Assembly: GCA_018385275.1 (NCBI GenBank)
Contig: JAHAZM010000064.1
Coordinates: forward strand, 1 to 55,563
Length of the DNA stretch: 55,563 nt
Source of the DNA: Eubacteriales bacterium
GTDB taxonomy: Bacteria > Bacillota > Clostridia > Christensenellales > MB2-83
Reading direction: 5' to 3'
The notes under the pieces were generated by a model. That model was not told the DNA's origin and made no database searches. It saw nothing but the letters and a program-made list of their open reading frames with translations. Below are positions 45,110 to 54,966 of this stretch, in pieces (position 1 is the first letter of the stretch; each line of letters starts with the position of its first letter). A program made the position numbers and the translations under genes.

Positions 45110-45123
45110 AATCGTTCTCCTTT

Positions 45124-45588
45124 TTAAATCGTCTGTTTTGAAACAGCCACGTCTTTGAGCATAAATTCACGGCTTCCGCCCCGGGTAAGAAGCGTCACCT
45201 TTTCCTCGGTGCAATCCCCGATCGTGCCGATAAACTCCTTTTTCCCGTCTACGGCGTCCGGCGCATACAGCTTCAGACTGATCTCTTTCCCCTTGAGGCG
45301 GAGATAGTCTTTCGGCGTCCGGATGGGTCTGTCCAGCCCCATTGACGACACGCTCAGGAAATACGGCCGTCCTTCCGAGATGTCCGCCTCATCCAGGACC
45401 GGCTCGATCCGGTTCTGAACGCGCTCGCAGTCGTTGACGGACACGCCGTCCGGCGAATAGATATAGAAAACCAGCATCCTGCCGCCGAAACCCTTTTCCA
45501 GCTTGACCTCGACCGTTTCGAATCCTTCCTCCGCGATCAGCCCGCTGCAAAGGCTCTCCGCTTTCCGACTCATTTCGCCGTCTGTCAC
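45124..45588 (-). CDS. rimP: Ribosome maturation factor RimP
   Basis: 154 residues from GTG 45588 with GGGGAGG 8 bases upstream. Carries YIYSPDGVSVNDCERV, YFLSVSSMGLDRPI and a C-terminal SH3-like domain. Needed for 30S assembly. First gene of the nusA operon. Confidence 0.93.
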   Translation of the reverse strand: MTDGEMSRKAESLCSGLIAEEGFETVEVKLEKGFGGRMLVFYIYSPDGVSVNDCERVQNRIEPVLDEADISEGRPYFLSVSSMGLDRPIRTPKDYLRLKGKEISLKLYAPDAVDGKKEFIGTIGDCTEEKVTLLTRGGSREFMLKDVAVSKQTI

Positions 45589-45605
45589 GCGCGACGCCTC
45601 CCCTC

Positions 45606-45635
45606 TAAAACAAAGAGCGGGTAAATGCCCACTCT
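45606..45635 (-). terminator. Hairpin in the leader of the rimP-nusA operon
   Basis: AGAG-x-GGG / CCC-x-CTCT stem with loop TAAATG type and, on the minus strand, a TTGTTTT tail. It lies downstream of the promoter at 45669-45697, so it can end polC read-through and also act as an attenuator of rimP-nusA. Confidence 0.6.
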
Positions 45636-45668
45636 TCCCGTTTCCTGCCGTGTTTTTCCTACCGTGTT

Positions 45669-45697
45669 AGTATAACACAAGTATTTTAAAATTACAA
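45669..45697 (-). promoter_or_regulatory. Promoter of the rimP-nusA operon
   Basis: Minus-strand TTGTAA (complement of 45692-45697), 17-base spacer, TATACT (complement of 45669-45674). The -35 box overlaps the polC stop codon. Confidence 0.7.
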
Positions 45698-48600
45698 CTC
45701 AAAAATTGAAACTTGTCCTTTTTCGGGCAGATCGTGTATCACACCCATATTTTTGAGCAGTTCCACGTTGCTTTTTCCCGCTTTTGTGCGCTTGATAATG
45801 TCGTCGACGGAGGCAAACGGCTTTTCCTCGCGCGCTTCCACGATCGAATCGGCCACGCTGGCGCCCAACCCGGCGATCGCCGTGAACGGAGGCACCAGAT
45901 TGCCCGTCTCCTCGCTGATGTAGAATTCGCTGGCCCGTGATTTGAAAATATCGATCGGATCGAGGCGGATCCCGCGCTCGAACATCTCGAGACCGATTTC
46001 CAGCGTCGCTCGCACGCCCTTCTCCCGGGCGTTGAGATCGCCACGCTTTTCAAACTCGTCGAGCGCCTCGCGGATCTTCTCCGGCCCGCCGTCGAAATAC
46101 GTGATGTCGAAATCGGCTCGGATCGTATAGTAAGTGGCGTAGAACTCCTTGGGGAAATACACTTTATAGTATGCGATGCGAAGCGCCATCATGATATAGG
46201 CCGCCGCGTGCGCTTTGGGGAACATATACTGGATCTTCAGGCACGAATCCATATACCAGTCCGGCAGATTATGCGTGCGGATGATCTCTTTCATTTCCGG
46301 CTTGAGGCCCTTGCCTTTGCGTACGCTTTCCATAATGGCGAAAGCGTCGATGGCCTCCACGCCGCAGCGCACCAGATACAGCATGATGTCTTCGCGCGTG
46401 CAGATCACGTCTTTCAGCGTCGCCGCGCCGCTGCGGATCAGGGTCTGCGCGTTATCCGTCCAGACGTTGGTCCCGTGGGAAAGTCCGCTGATATGGATCA
46501 GCTCGGCAAAGCTCGTCGGTCTCGTTTCCACCAGCATTTTACGCACAAAGCCCGTCCCGAATTCCGGCACTCCGTAGGTTCCCACTTCGCTGCCGATCTG
46601 CTCGGGCGTCACGCCCAGCGCTTCGGTGCCGAGAAACAGCGACATGACCTTTTCATCATTGAGCGGGATCGTCTTGGGATCGACTCCCGTCAGATCGTAT
46701 AGGTGACGAATCATGGTCGGATCATCATGTCCCAACAGATCAAGCTTGACCAGCGTATCATGCAGGGTCGTAAAGTCGAAATGCGTGGTAATGATCCCGC
46801 ATTTGGTATCGTCGGCCGGATACTGGAGCGGCGTAAACTCGTGAATATCGTGCGCTTTCGGCACCACGACGATGCCGCCCGGATGCTGCCCGGTGGTTTT
46901 CTTGACGTCCGTGCAGCCGCGGACCAGCCGGTCCGTTTCCGCCCGGTTGATCGGGATACCGCGTTCCTCAAAGTATTTCTTCACGTAACCGAAGCATTGC
47001 TTGTCCGCCAGCGCCGAAATCGTGCCGGCACGGAACACGTGCTCCTTGCCGAACAATTCTTCAACGTACTTATGCGAGCGGGACTGATACTCGCCCGAAA
47101 TGTTCAGATCGATATCCGGGGCTTTATTGCCCTTGAAACCCATGAAGACCTCGAACGGAATATCGAAGCCGAGGCGCAGCAGCTCTTCGCCGCAAACTTG
47201 ACAGCGTCGCGGCGGCAGATCGATCCCGCAGCCGTACTGCTGCGTATCCACGTCAAAATCATAAAAGTGGCATTTCGGGCACACGTAATGCGGCGGCAGC
47301 GGATTGACCTCTGTAATGCCCATCATGGTGGCGACGAAACTCGAACCCACAGACCCGCGCGAGCCGACGAGGTATCCGTCGGCCAGCGATTTGCGCACGA
47401 CGCGCCGCGCGATGGAATACAGCACCGTATAGCCGTTGCCGACGATGGCGTCCAATTCCTTGCGCAGCCGCTTTTCCACGATTTCCGGCAGGTTTTCTCC
47501 GTAAAGCGCCCGTGCCGTTTCATACGAAACGCGCTCGATCTCCTCTTCGACGCCGTCCAGTTCCGGCGTATACAGTTTGTCTGTCGGGAACGGCTCCAGC
47601 CACTCGATCTGATCGGCGATCCTGCGCGGGTTGGTCACGACGACCTCGTAGGCTTTCTCCCGGCCGAGATAGGCAAACTCCTCCAGCATTTCCCCGGTCG
47701 TGCGCAGATACAGGTCCGGCATCTCGTCGACGTCCTTGAACGTCGGCGCCAGGATGATCTTGCGGAAGATCCCGTCCTCACGGTTCAGATAATGCGCGTC
47801 GCAGGTCGCGCAGACCGGTTTATTGTAATACCGGCCCAGCTCCACGATCCGCTTATTGATATCCAGCACCGCCTGCTCGTCGGGCAGCTCTCCCTCGCGC
47901 ACCAGAAACATATTGTTCGTCCGCGGCTGGATCTCCAGATAATCGTAAAAATCAATGATCCGGCGGACATCCTCGTCGGACGCGCCCCGCAGAACGGCCC
48001 GGTAGATCTCGCCCTGCTCACAGGCCGAACCGATGATGAGCCCTTCGCGCCTTTTGTTAATCAGCGATTTCAGCATCCTCGGCTGTTTGTAGAAATGCTC
48101 GAGATGCGAGTCCGTGATCAGTTTATAAAGATTGAACAGGCCCGTCTTGTTTTTGGCGAAAATAATGACGTGATGATATTTCTGTTTCTCAAAATCGATC
48201 TGCCCGGACAGCACCGTGTTGATCTGTCCGAGATCGGCCGCGCCCTTTTCGCGCGCCATCCGGATGAGTTTCAGAAAAATATGCGCCGTGGTCTCCGCGT
48301 CGGAAACCGCGCGATGATGGCGCGTAAGCTCGATGTCGAGCCGCTTGGCCACGATATCGAGCTTATAGCGTTTCAGATCGGGCAGCAGCGCCCGCGCCAT
48401 GCTCAGCGTATCGACCACCGTATTGCGGAAAGCGAAGCCCTGCCTCTCGCCCGCCGCCCGCATGAACGCCACGTCGAAACCGGCGTTGTGCCCAACCAGC
48501 ACGGCGTCTTTTGCAAACTCGTAGAAGCGTTCGACCGCCATATGCTCGTCCGGCGCGTCCGCGATCATGTCGTTGGTAATGCCGGTCAGATCCGTGATCT

Positions 48601-49933
48601 TGGCCGGGATCGTCCGGCCGCAATTGACGAACGTCGACAGCCTGTCCACGATCCGCCCGCCGGCGATCTTGACCGCGCCGATCTCCGTGATGACCTCGCT
48701 GATCGGACTGAGCCCTGTGGTTTCCAGATCGAAAACCACGTATTCGCCGGCAAAATCCCGCTCGTCGGGCCCCGACACGATATCGAGCGAATCGTTGATC
48801 AGATAGGCTTCCACGCCCAACAGCGGCTTGACGCCGCGCTTTTTTCCCTCGGCGTAGGCCAGCGGAAAAGCCTGCACGACGCCGTGATCCGTAATGGCCA
48901 CCGCTTCGTGTCCCCATTTCTGCAGCGTCTCAAACAGCGTCTTGACCTCAGTGAAACCGTCCAGCTTGCTCAGTTTGGTATGTAAATGCAGCTCCACGCG
49001 CTTCTCCGGCGCGTCGTCGCGTCTCTCGGGCAGTTCCCCGATCTGGATGCCGTAGACCTTGAGCACCGTTTCGTGGGCAAAGCGGTCCGGCTCGCAGGCG
49101 CCGTTCACCTTGAGGATTTTTCCTTCCGTCACCTCCGCCAGAAGCGGAGCCGCCGTTTCCGTTTTATCGAAAAGCTTGGCCGTGATGCTGCCTGTGCCGT
49201 CGGTCAGATCGAACATCAGGATGGTACTGCCGGAGTTGAGCTCCTTATGCTCCAGCTTGATGACGCGGCCGGTCACCGTCGCGCGGCCCGTGTCCTCGCG
49301 CAGTTCTCCGATCGGCGTATTATCCTCCTTGGAGCCGCGGCCGTACAAAATCGTTCCGGCGCTCTTGCCTTTTTTCCCGTTCTGCTTCCGCTCTTCCGCC
49401 GAACGGCGCAGTTCCGCCGTATCCAGCTCGTCCAGCATGGCCGCGTATTCGCCGTCGTTCATCCCCGCGCCTTCGGCGCCTTTGACCGTCACGCGATATT
49501 TCCTGGCGCAGCGGCGGGCGATCTCCGTTTCAAGGAACTTCCCGAACTGCGACGACACAAAGGTATCCCTTGTTTCCTCGTCGTCGGTCTCGATCTCAAT
49601 AACGCTTTCCCGGGCGGTGATGCGGGACTTTTTCAGCATGGCCCGGTAACCCGGACGTTCCGCCGCGATCACGTCGGTCAGAAACCCCGGGATCTCGCTT
49701 TCATCGGCAAATTCCCTCATTTCATAGCAAAACTCCATTCGCACGGAAAATCCGTCGCGGCGCGCCTGCTCGCGGATCATTTTTTCCACGTCCTGCTCGT
49801 TGCGGAAACCCACGCCGCAAAAAAAGCGGAATACCATCGTATCCCCGTCTTTTTCACAGCTTTCGAATTGCAGATTCCCGTCGAGTTCGTTGTTCTTCAG
49901 TTTATTCCAAAAAGCTTTGCTCTCGATCGTCAA
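45692..49933 (-). CDS. polC: DNA polymerase III PolC (Gram-positive type)
   Basis: 1413 residues, normal for PolC. OB-fold near 205-300, PHP domain opening VELHLHTKLSKLDGF, an inserted DEDDh proofreading exonuclease (EYVVFDLETTGLSP, then HNAGFDVAFM and HHRAVSDA), zinc-binding Cys set (CPKCHF ... CQVCGEE) and polymerase palm with PDIDLNISGE. C-terminal helix-hairpin-helix near ASVDDIIKRTKAGKSNVELL. The leading-strand replicase of Firmicutes; its presence fixes the phylum. Confidence 0.96.
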   Translation of the reverse strand: MTIESKAFWNKLKNNELDGNLQFESCEKDGDTMVFRFFCGVGFRNEQDVEKMIREQARRDGFSVRMEFCYEMREFADESEIPGFLTDVIAAERPGYRAMLKKSRITARESVIEIETDDEETRDTFVSSQFGKFLETEIARRCARKYRVTVKGAEGAGMNDGEYAAMLDELDTAELRRSAEERKQNGKKGKSAGTILYGRGSKEDNTPIGELREDTGRATVTGRVIKLEHKELNSGSTILMFDLTDGTGSITAKLFDKTETAAPLLAEVTEGKILKVNGACEPDRFAHETVLKVYGIQIGELPERRDDAPEKRVELHLHTKLSKLDGFTEVKTLFETLQKWGHEAVAITDHGVVQAFPLAYAEGKKRGVKPLLGVEAYLINDSLDIVSGPDERDFAGEYVVFDLETTGLSPISEVITEIGAVKIAGGRIVDRLSTFVNCGRTIPAKITDLTGITNDMIADAPDEHMAVERFYEFAKDAVLVGHNAGFDVAFMRAAGERQGFAFRNTVVDTLSMARALLPDLKRYKLDIVAKRLDIELTRHHRAVSDAETTAHIFLKLIRMAREKGAADLGQINTVLSGQIDFEKQKYHHVIIFAKNKTGLFNLYKLITDSHLEHFYKQPRMLKSLINKRREGLIIGSACEQGEIYRAVLRGASDEDVRRIIDFYDYLEIQPRTNNMFLVREGELPDEQAVLDINKRIVELGRYYNKPVCATCDAHYLNREDGIFRKIILAPTFKDVDEMPDLYLRTTGEMLEEFAYLGREKAYEVVVTNPRRIADQIEWLEPFPTDKLYTPELDGVEEEIERVSYETARALYGENLPEIVEKRLRKELDAIVGNGYTVLYSIARRVVRKSLADGYLVGSRGSVGSSFVATMMGITEVNPLPPHYVCPKCHFYDFDVDTQQYGCGIDLPPRRCQVCGEELLRLGFDIPFEVFMGFKGNKAPDIDLNISGEYQSRSHKYVEELFGKEHVFRAGTISALADKQCFGYVKKYFEERGIPINRAETDRLVRGCTDVKKTTGQHPGGIVVVPKAHDIHEFTPLQYPADDTKCGIITTHFDFTTLHDTLVKLDLLGHDDPTMIRHLYDLTGVDPKTIPLNDEKVMSLFLGTEALGVTPEQIGSEVGTYGVPEFGTGFVRKMLVETRPTSFAELIHISGLSHGTNVWTDNAQTLIRSGAATLKDVICTREDIMLYLVRCGVEAIDAFAIMESVRKGKGLKPEMKEIIRTHNLPDWYMDSCLKIQYMFPKAHAAAYIMMALRIAYYKVYFPKEFYATYYTIRADFDITYFDGGPEKIREALDEFEKRGDLNAREKGVRATLEIGLEMFERGIRLDPIDIFKSRASEFYISEETGNLVPPFTAIAGLGASVADSIVEAREEKPFASVDDIIKRTKAGKSNVELLKNMGVIHDLPEKGQVSIFEL

Positions 49934-50991
49934 GATCCGTTCTCCCTCACAAACTCCTCGATCAGCGCCATCAGCGCTTCAGTCACTTCCGCGGCCGGAA
50001 CGCTCCGGAGCTTCTTTCCCTTGGCAAAAAGCAATCCCTTGCCCTCGCCCATGGCCACGCCGACGTCCGCGTCGGCCGCCTCGCCCGGTCCGTTGACTGC
50101 GCAGCCCATGATCGCGATGCGGATCGGAACGTTCAGACCTTCCGTCCGTCTCGTGATCTCCTCGACGACGGGCAGCGTCGGCACGCGGTTGCGCCCGCAC
50201 GTGGGGCAGGAAACAATATCCACGCCGCGCCGGAGGCCCAGACTCTGCAGGATCTCTTTGGCCGCCGACACCTCACGCACCGGATCGCCCGTGATGGAAA
50301 CCCGGATCGTATCGCCGATCCCGTTGAGCAGCAGCGCGCCGATCCCCGCGGCGGATTTGACGAGCGCACGCCGCTCCGTCCCCGCTTCCGTGACTCCCAG
50401 ATGCAGCGGATAATCCGTCCGCTCGGCCAGCATCCGGTACGCGCGGAACATCGTGGGCACGTCGGAGCATTTGACCGAAATGACCGTATCCCCGAATCCG
50501 TGCTTCTCCAGCAGCGAAACGTGATACAGCGCGCTTTCGACCATAGCTTCCGCCTTGTCGGGATATTTTTCGGAAAACCGTTTGTCCAGACTGCCGCCGT
50601 TGACGCCCACACGGATCGGGATCCCGTGTTCGGAAGCGCAGCGCACGACCTCTCCGACCCGGTCGTCGCTCCCGATATTGCCCGGATTGATGCGCAGCTT
50701 GTCAATGCCGTTTTCGATCGCCGCGATGGCGAGCCGGTAGTCGAAATGAATATCCGCCACCAGCGGCACCGCCGCGCGCGGACGGATCGCGCGGATCGCG
50801 GCGGCCGCGTCCGCGTCAAAAACCGCCAGCCGCACGAGATCGGCGCCCGCCGCGGCCAGTTCGTTGATCTGGCGCACCGTCGCCGCGATATCCCGCGTAT
50901 CCGTATTGGTCATGGACTGGATCGAAACCGGCGCGTCTCCGCCGATCGGAACGTTCCCGACCATGATTCTTCTTGTTGTTCTCTTTTCCAT
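49930..50991 (-). CDS. ispG: (E)-4-hydroxy-3-methylbut-2-enyl-diphosphate synthase IspG
   Basis: 353 residues. N-terminal TIM barrel with VSIQSMTNTDTRD and the late Fe-S domain with VSCPTCGRN and GCAVNGPGEAADADVGVA. Second-to-last step of the MEP isoprenoid pathway; dxr is in the same operon. Overlaps polC by 4 bases. Confidence 0.95.
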   Translation of the reverse strand: MEKRTTRRIMVGNVPIGGDAPVSIQSMTNTDTRDIAATVRQINELAAAGADLVRLAVFDADAAAAIRAIRPRAAVPLVADIHFDYRLAIAAIENGIDKLRINPGNIGSDDRVGEVVRCASEHGIPIRVGVNGGSLDKRFSEKYPDKAEAMVESALYHVSLLEKHGFGDTVISVKCSDVPTMFRAYRMLAERTDYPLHLGVTEAGTERRALVKSAAGIGALLLNGIGDTIRVSITGDPVREVSAAKEILQSLGLRRGVDIVSCPTCGRNRVPTLPVVEEITRRTEGLNVPIRIAIMGCAVNGPGEAADADVGVAMGEGKGLLFAKGKKLRSVPAAEVTEALMALIEEFVRENGS

Positions 50992-51001
50992 ACCGTCTCC
51001 G

Positions 51002-52069
51002 TCAGAACAGCTTGATAAGGCGCAGTACTTCGATAACGACGATAAAACCGAACAGGATAATCAGCCCCGCGGCGTGAATATAAGCTTCCGCTTTATGGCT
51101 GAGTTTACGTCCCGCAATCTTTTCCGCCACGGCGTAGATCACAACGAACAGGATACGCGCGCCGTCCAGAGCCGGGAACGGCAGGATATTGAACAGCGCC
51201 AGATTGAGGCTGATGAGCACCATCAGCTCGATCAGGACCGTCACCCCGAACTCCCGTTCGAGCCGGACCATTTCAGTCACCGTCGTGACCGGCCCTCCGA
51301 CCTTATCCAATCCGATACTGCCGGTGAACAGCCCCTCGAACGTGCTCACGATGCTGTCGAGCACATAGCCGCAGTATCCGAACGCGTATGAAAGCGTTTC
51401 CCCCAGCCCTCTGTGATAAGTCCCCGTGCGGATCGACACGCCCACGCGTCTTACCGTGTTGCCCTCCTCGTCCGTCGTGATCTGGGGAGAGACCGTGAGC
51501 CGCAGCGTTTCGCCGCCGCGGTCGACAGTCAGCCGCACCGTATCGCGAGACGCGATCGCGGCAGACAATTCTCCGCCGCTGAAAATAAACCCGTCCTCGA
51601 CGCGCACGATCATATCGCCGGTCTGCAGAACGCCGTCGGCCGGGGAACCGGCCACGACCTCGTCGACGCGCGTGGCGACCGTGCCCGTAACGCCGAACAT
51701 TCCCACCGCGACGATCAGCGCGAACAGCAGGTTGAACGTCACGCCCGCGGCCAGCACCAGCACGCGTTTCCACGCCGGCATCTCGTTCATCGCGCCTTCG
51801 ACGCCTGCGGTCTTATTCCCCTCCGGATCGTCCGCGTCGTCCTCGCCGAGGAATTTGCAGAAACCGCCCAGCGGGATCAGCCGCACGCTGTACAGGATGC
51901 CGTTCTTTTCCTTCTGCCACAGCGCTTTGCCGAAGCCGACGGAAAACTCCAGGATCCGGAAGCCCAGCAGCCGGCCCACCGTATAGTGGCCCAGCTCGTG
52001 GACGACGATCATGATGCAGAGCGACAGCAGCGCCAGCACCACGTAGAGTATCGTAGTCAGAATTTGCAT
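51002..52069 (-). CDS. rseP: RIP metalloprotease RseP
   Basis: 355 residues from ATG 52069 (TGATG overlap with the dxr stop, AGGAAA upstream). Site-2 protease: VVHELGHYTVGRLLGF zinc motif in the first membrane helix, a PDZ domain (about 130-190), and FNILPFPALDGARILF with the second zinc ligand. Cuts anti-sigma factors or signal peptides in the membrane. Confidence 0.93.
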   Translation of the reverse strand: MQILTTILYVVLALLSLCIMIVVHELGHYTVGRLLGFRILEFSVGFGKALWQKEKNGILYSVRLIPLGGFCKFLGEDDADDPEGNKTAGVEGAMNEMPAWKRVLVLAAGVTFNLLFALIVAVGMFGVTGTVATRVDEVVAGSPADGVLQTGDMIVRVEDGFIFSGGELSAAIASRDTVRLTVDRGGETLRLTVSPQITTDEEGNTVRRVGVSIRTGTYHRGLGETLSYAFGYCGYVLDSIVSTFEGLFTGSIGLDKVGGPVTTVTEMVRLEREFGVTVLIELMVLISLNLALFNILPFPALDGARILFVVIYAVAEKIAGRKLSHKAEAYIHAAGLIILFGFIVVIEVLRLIKLF

Positions 52070-53223
52070 CAAATTTCCTTTCTGTTTTGCGCGATTTGCC
52101 GGGCGCGCGCGCGTGCCGCCTCGTCCGCCTCGAAAATATCCTCCGCCGAACGGACCGGCCGTATCGCTTCGCGCTGCAGGGTCTCGCACACCACGTCGAA
52201 AATCCCGCCGAACGAATAATCGCCTGCTAAAAATCCCGCCGCCGCGATCTCGTTGGCGGCGTTGAAAACGACCGAAGCCGATCCTCCCGTCTTCAGCACT
52301 TCATACGCCATCGGCACAAAGGGGAATCTGCCCTCGTCGACGTTCTCAAAAGTCAGCGCGCCCCTCTCCGCCAGATCCAGCCGCTTCACGCCGGTGGTCA
52401 GTCTCGCCGGCCCGGAAAGCGCATACAGGATCGGCGTCCTCATATCCGGAACGCCAAGCTGCGCGATCACGCTGCCGTCGCGGAATTCCACCGCCGAATG
52501 CACGATGCTCTGCGGATGCACCAGCACGCGGATACGATCCGGTTCCATGTCGAAAAGCCATCTCGCTTCGATGATTTCCAGCGCCTTGTTCATCATCGAA
52601 GCCGAATCCACGGTCACTTTTTTTCCCATCGACCAGTTCGGATGCGCCAGCGCTTCTGCCGCCGTCGCGCGGCGAATGCGTTCGGCCTCCCATGTGCGGA
52701 AAGGCCCGCCCGACGCCGTCAGCAGGATCGATTCGACGTCTTTTTCCCGGTTCCCCGCCAGACATTGCGCGATAGCCGAGTGCTCGCTGTCCACGGGCCG
52801 GATCCGCATGCCCGCCTCTTGCAGCGCTTTCGTGACGACGGCGCCGCCTGTCACCAGAGCTTCCTTGTTCGCCAGCGCGATCTCTTTTCCGTTCCGGATA
52901 CAAGCCAGAACCGCCGGCAATCCCGCGATCCCGACGACGGCGATAACGAAAACCTCCGCGCCGTCGTACGCGCACAGCTCCTCCAGTCTGCCGTCAAAAA
53001 CCTTCGTCCCCTCCGGCAAACGGGCGCGCAGCGTTTCTCTCTTGCTTTGGTTTTTCAGATAAACCAACTCCGGCCGGAAACGCCGCGCCTGCTCGGCGAG
53101 CAGCTCGGCGTTTTCCGCCGCCGCGAGGATCGTGACGCGATATTCGTCGGGATGAAGCGCCAGCACGTCCAGCGTCTGCGTCCCGATCGAACCGGTCGAT
53201 CCCAGGATCGCGATCCGTTTCAT
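52069..53223 (-). CDS. dxr: 1-deoxy-D-xylulose 5-phosphate reductoisomerase
   Basis: 384 residues from ATG 53223, the ATGA overlap with the cdsA stop; upstream frame is antisense noise. Rossmann GSTGSIGTQTLDVL, NKEALVTGG, VDSEHSA, LTASGGPF, MGKKVTVDSASMMNKALE and VHPQSIVHS. First committed step of the MEP pathway. Confidence 0.95.
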   Translation of the reverse strand: MKRIAILGSTGSIGTQTLDVLALHPDEYRVTILAAAENAELLAEQARRFRPELVYLKNQSKRETLRARLPEGTKVFDGRLEELCAYDGAEVFVIAVVGIAGLPAVLACIRNGKEIALANKEALVTGGAVVTKALQEAGMRIRPVDSEHSAIAQCLAGNREKDVESILLTASGGPFRTWEAERIRRATAAEALAHPNWSMGKKVTVDSASMMNKALEIIEARWLFDMEPDRIRVLVHPQSIVHSAVEFRDGSVIAQLGVPDMRTPILYALSGPARLTTGVKRLDLAERGALTFENVDEGRFPFVPMAYEVLKTGGSASVVFNAANEIAAAGFLAGDYSFGGIFDVVCETLQREAIRPVRSAEDIFEADEAARARARQIAQNRKEI

Positions 53224-54029
53224 ACGACCACCCCTCCGATCCTGAAAACGATATAGATCACCGCGCTGACGGCGATGATGCTGTCCAACCGGTCGAGCAC
53301 GCCGCCGTGACCGGGGAAGATTTTTCCGTAATCCTTGACGCCGCACCAGCGCTTGATCGCCGAAGCCATCAGATCGCCTATCTGCGCCGCGACGCCGCAG
53401 CCCAGCGCGCTCCACAGAAACAGTTTTCCGTCAAAGCCCGGCAGCAACCGTTCCGTCACGAGCCACAGCGCCACGCCCGCGGCGACGCAGAGCACGTAGC
53501 CGCCGATCGCGCCTTCCACGGTCTTTTTCGGGCTGATCTCAGGCGCGAGCTTATGCTTTCCGATCAGCACGCCGGTAAAGTACGCGCCCGTATCCGTCGC
53601 CACCGCCAGCAGGACCGACGCCGCCACCGCCGTCACGGCCGTTTCATATGGCTGCAGGCGCGTCATCATGTACAGGCAGGACATCGCCAGACCCGGATAA
53701 ACCAGCACGAAAACCGACGCGATCGCGTCGCGGATATCATGCGCCGGCGAAAACGTCGCGTGCCCCACGCTCACCAGACAACCCAGCACCAGCAGGATCA
53801 GCAGACCGGACGTTCCCAACCAGTGATAGGCCGGCGCCATCAGCGCCGCGTAAGCGTAACCGACGTATTCGATCGGACGCACTTCTTTGTTGGCCAGCGC
53901 CCGGTACATCTCATACATCGCCGCTCCGGTAAACAAAACGACCAGGATCGACGGCGCCCATCCTCCGATAAACAGGATGCCCACTACGGCCGCGATCAAA
54001 ACCGCCGCCGTCAAAATTCTCTTCAACAT
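53220..54029 (-). CDS. cdsA: Phosphatidate cytidylyltransferase CdsA
   Basis: 269 residues from ATG 54029, inside the last codons of uppS. Eight or so hydrophobic helices and the CTP_transf_1 signature region DTGAYFTGVLIGKHKLAPEI, then PKKTVEGAIGG and FPGHGGVLDRLDS. Makes CDP-diacylglycerol. Confidence 0.94.
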   Translation of the reverse strand: MLKRILTAAVLIAAVVGILFIGGWAPSILVVLFTGAAMYEMYRALANKEVRPIEYVGYAYAALMAPAYHWLGTSGLLILLVLGCLVSVGHATFSPAHDIRDAIASVFVLVYPGLAMSCLYMMTRLQPYETAVTAVAASVLLAVATDTGAYFTGVLIGKHKLAPEISPKKTVEGAIGGYVLCVAAGVALWLVTERLLPGFDGKLFLWSALGCGVAAQIGDLMASAIKRWCGVKDYGKIFPGHGGVLDRLDSIIAVSAVIYIVFRIGGVVV

Positions 54030-54751
54030 TTGCTTTCCTTGTCCAATCCTCCGAAACGCCGGGAGCGCGAAGCAAAATCCCGCAGCGCTTCGTCCAACCG
54101 CTCCGGCGTAAAATCCGGCCAACTCACCGGTGTGAAAACGAATTCCGTGTAAGCCAACTGATACAGCAGGAAATTGCTGATCCGCTGTTCGCCGCTGGTG
54201 CGGATCAGCAGATCCGGTTCCGGACAGCCCGCCGTATAGAGATAGTCCTGTACGGTTTTCTCATCCACCGCGTCAAAATCCAGTTTCCCCGCTTCCGCAT
54301 CGGCGTGCATGGCTTTGAACGCCCGGACGATCTCCGCTCGGCCTCCGTAATTGAGCGCCACGTTCAGGATCATCTTCGTATTGTTTTTCGTCAGTTCGAC
54401 CGCCGAATGCAGCGTCGCCGTCAGCGCTTCGCCGAACCGCGGCGAGGCTTCTCCCAGAATGCGGATCCGGACGCCGTTGGTGTGCAGACGCATCAGATTC
54501 TTTTCGAGAAATTCCCCCAGCAGCGACATCAGCGCGTTGACCTCCGCGGCCGGACGCGACCAGTTTTCCGTCGAAAACGCATAGAACGTCACGCATTCGA
54601 TCCCGAGGTCTCCGCAATGCTCAACGATTTTCATCACGTTCTGGGTACCGGCCCGGTGTCCGGCCGTCCGGGGCAGCCCCCGCTTCTTGGCCCAGCGCCC
54701 GTTTCCGTCCATGATGAAAGCAATATGTCTCGGTAAGGCCTGTTGCTCCAT
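54023..54751 (-). CDS. uppS: Undecaprenyl pyrophosphate synthase UppS
   Basis: 242 residues. Cis-prenyltransferase: HIAFIMDGNGRWAKKRGLPR, FYAFSTENWSRP, LNYGGRAEI and PDLLIRTSGEQRISNFLLYQ. Makes the lipid carrier for cell wall synthesis. Its start overlaps the small unknown gene by 1 base. Confidence 0.96.
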   Translation of the reverse strand: MEQQALPRHIAFIMDGNGRWAKKRGLPRTAGHRAGTQNVMKIVEHCGDLGIECVTFYAFSTENWSRPAAEVNALMSLLGEFLEKNLMRLHTNGVRIRILGEASPRFGEALTATLHSAVELTKNNTKMILNVALNYGGRAEIVRAFKAMHADAEAGKLDFDAVDEKTVQDYLYTAGCPEPDLLIRTSGEQRISNFLLYQLAYTEFVFTPVSWPDFTPERLDEALRDFASRSRRFGGLDKESKC

Positions 54752-54966
54752 TACTCGGTCTCCTTTGCGATATCTCTCTTAAATAACGAGTACACGAGCA
54801 AAAGAGTATCCTTGCTGAGGCGCGAGACTCTTATTACTCGTGCTTCTCCGTTCCCGCCGGTTTTTCTGTCGACGTATTCCTTTCGTTCGATACGCATGCC
54901 CGGAAATCCGGTCTTGAGACGCTCTTCGGCCTTATCGGGATCCATTCCGATAAGCTCTTCCGTCAT
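54751..54966 (-). CDS. Small unknown protein between frr and uppS
   Basis: 71 residues. Its start overlaps the frr stop (ATGA) and its end touches the uppS start, so it is translated in the operon. Sequence is charged: MDPDKAEERLKTGFPGMRIE then RVIRVSRLSKDTLLLVYSLF. The first half has the DPDKAEERLK helix with a VRIER-type strand, a layout loosely like PASTA or ferredoxin-like small domains, but I do not recognise a family. No membrane segment. Confidence 0.8.
   Translation of the reverse strand: MTEELIGMDPDKAEERLKTGFPGMRIERKEYVDRKTGGNGEARVIRVSRLSKDTLLLVYSLFKRDIAKETE

Noticed and set aside
46703-48985. 760-codon rightward frame opposite polC
   Set aside because: Antisense shadow; polC has complete motifs.
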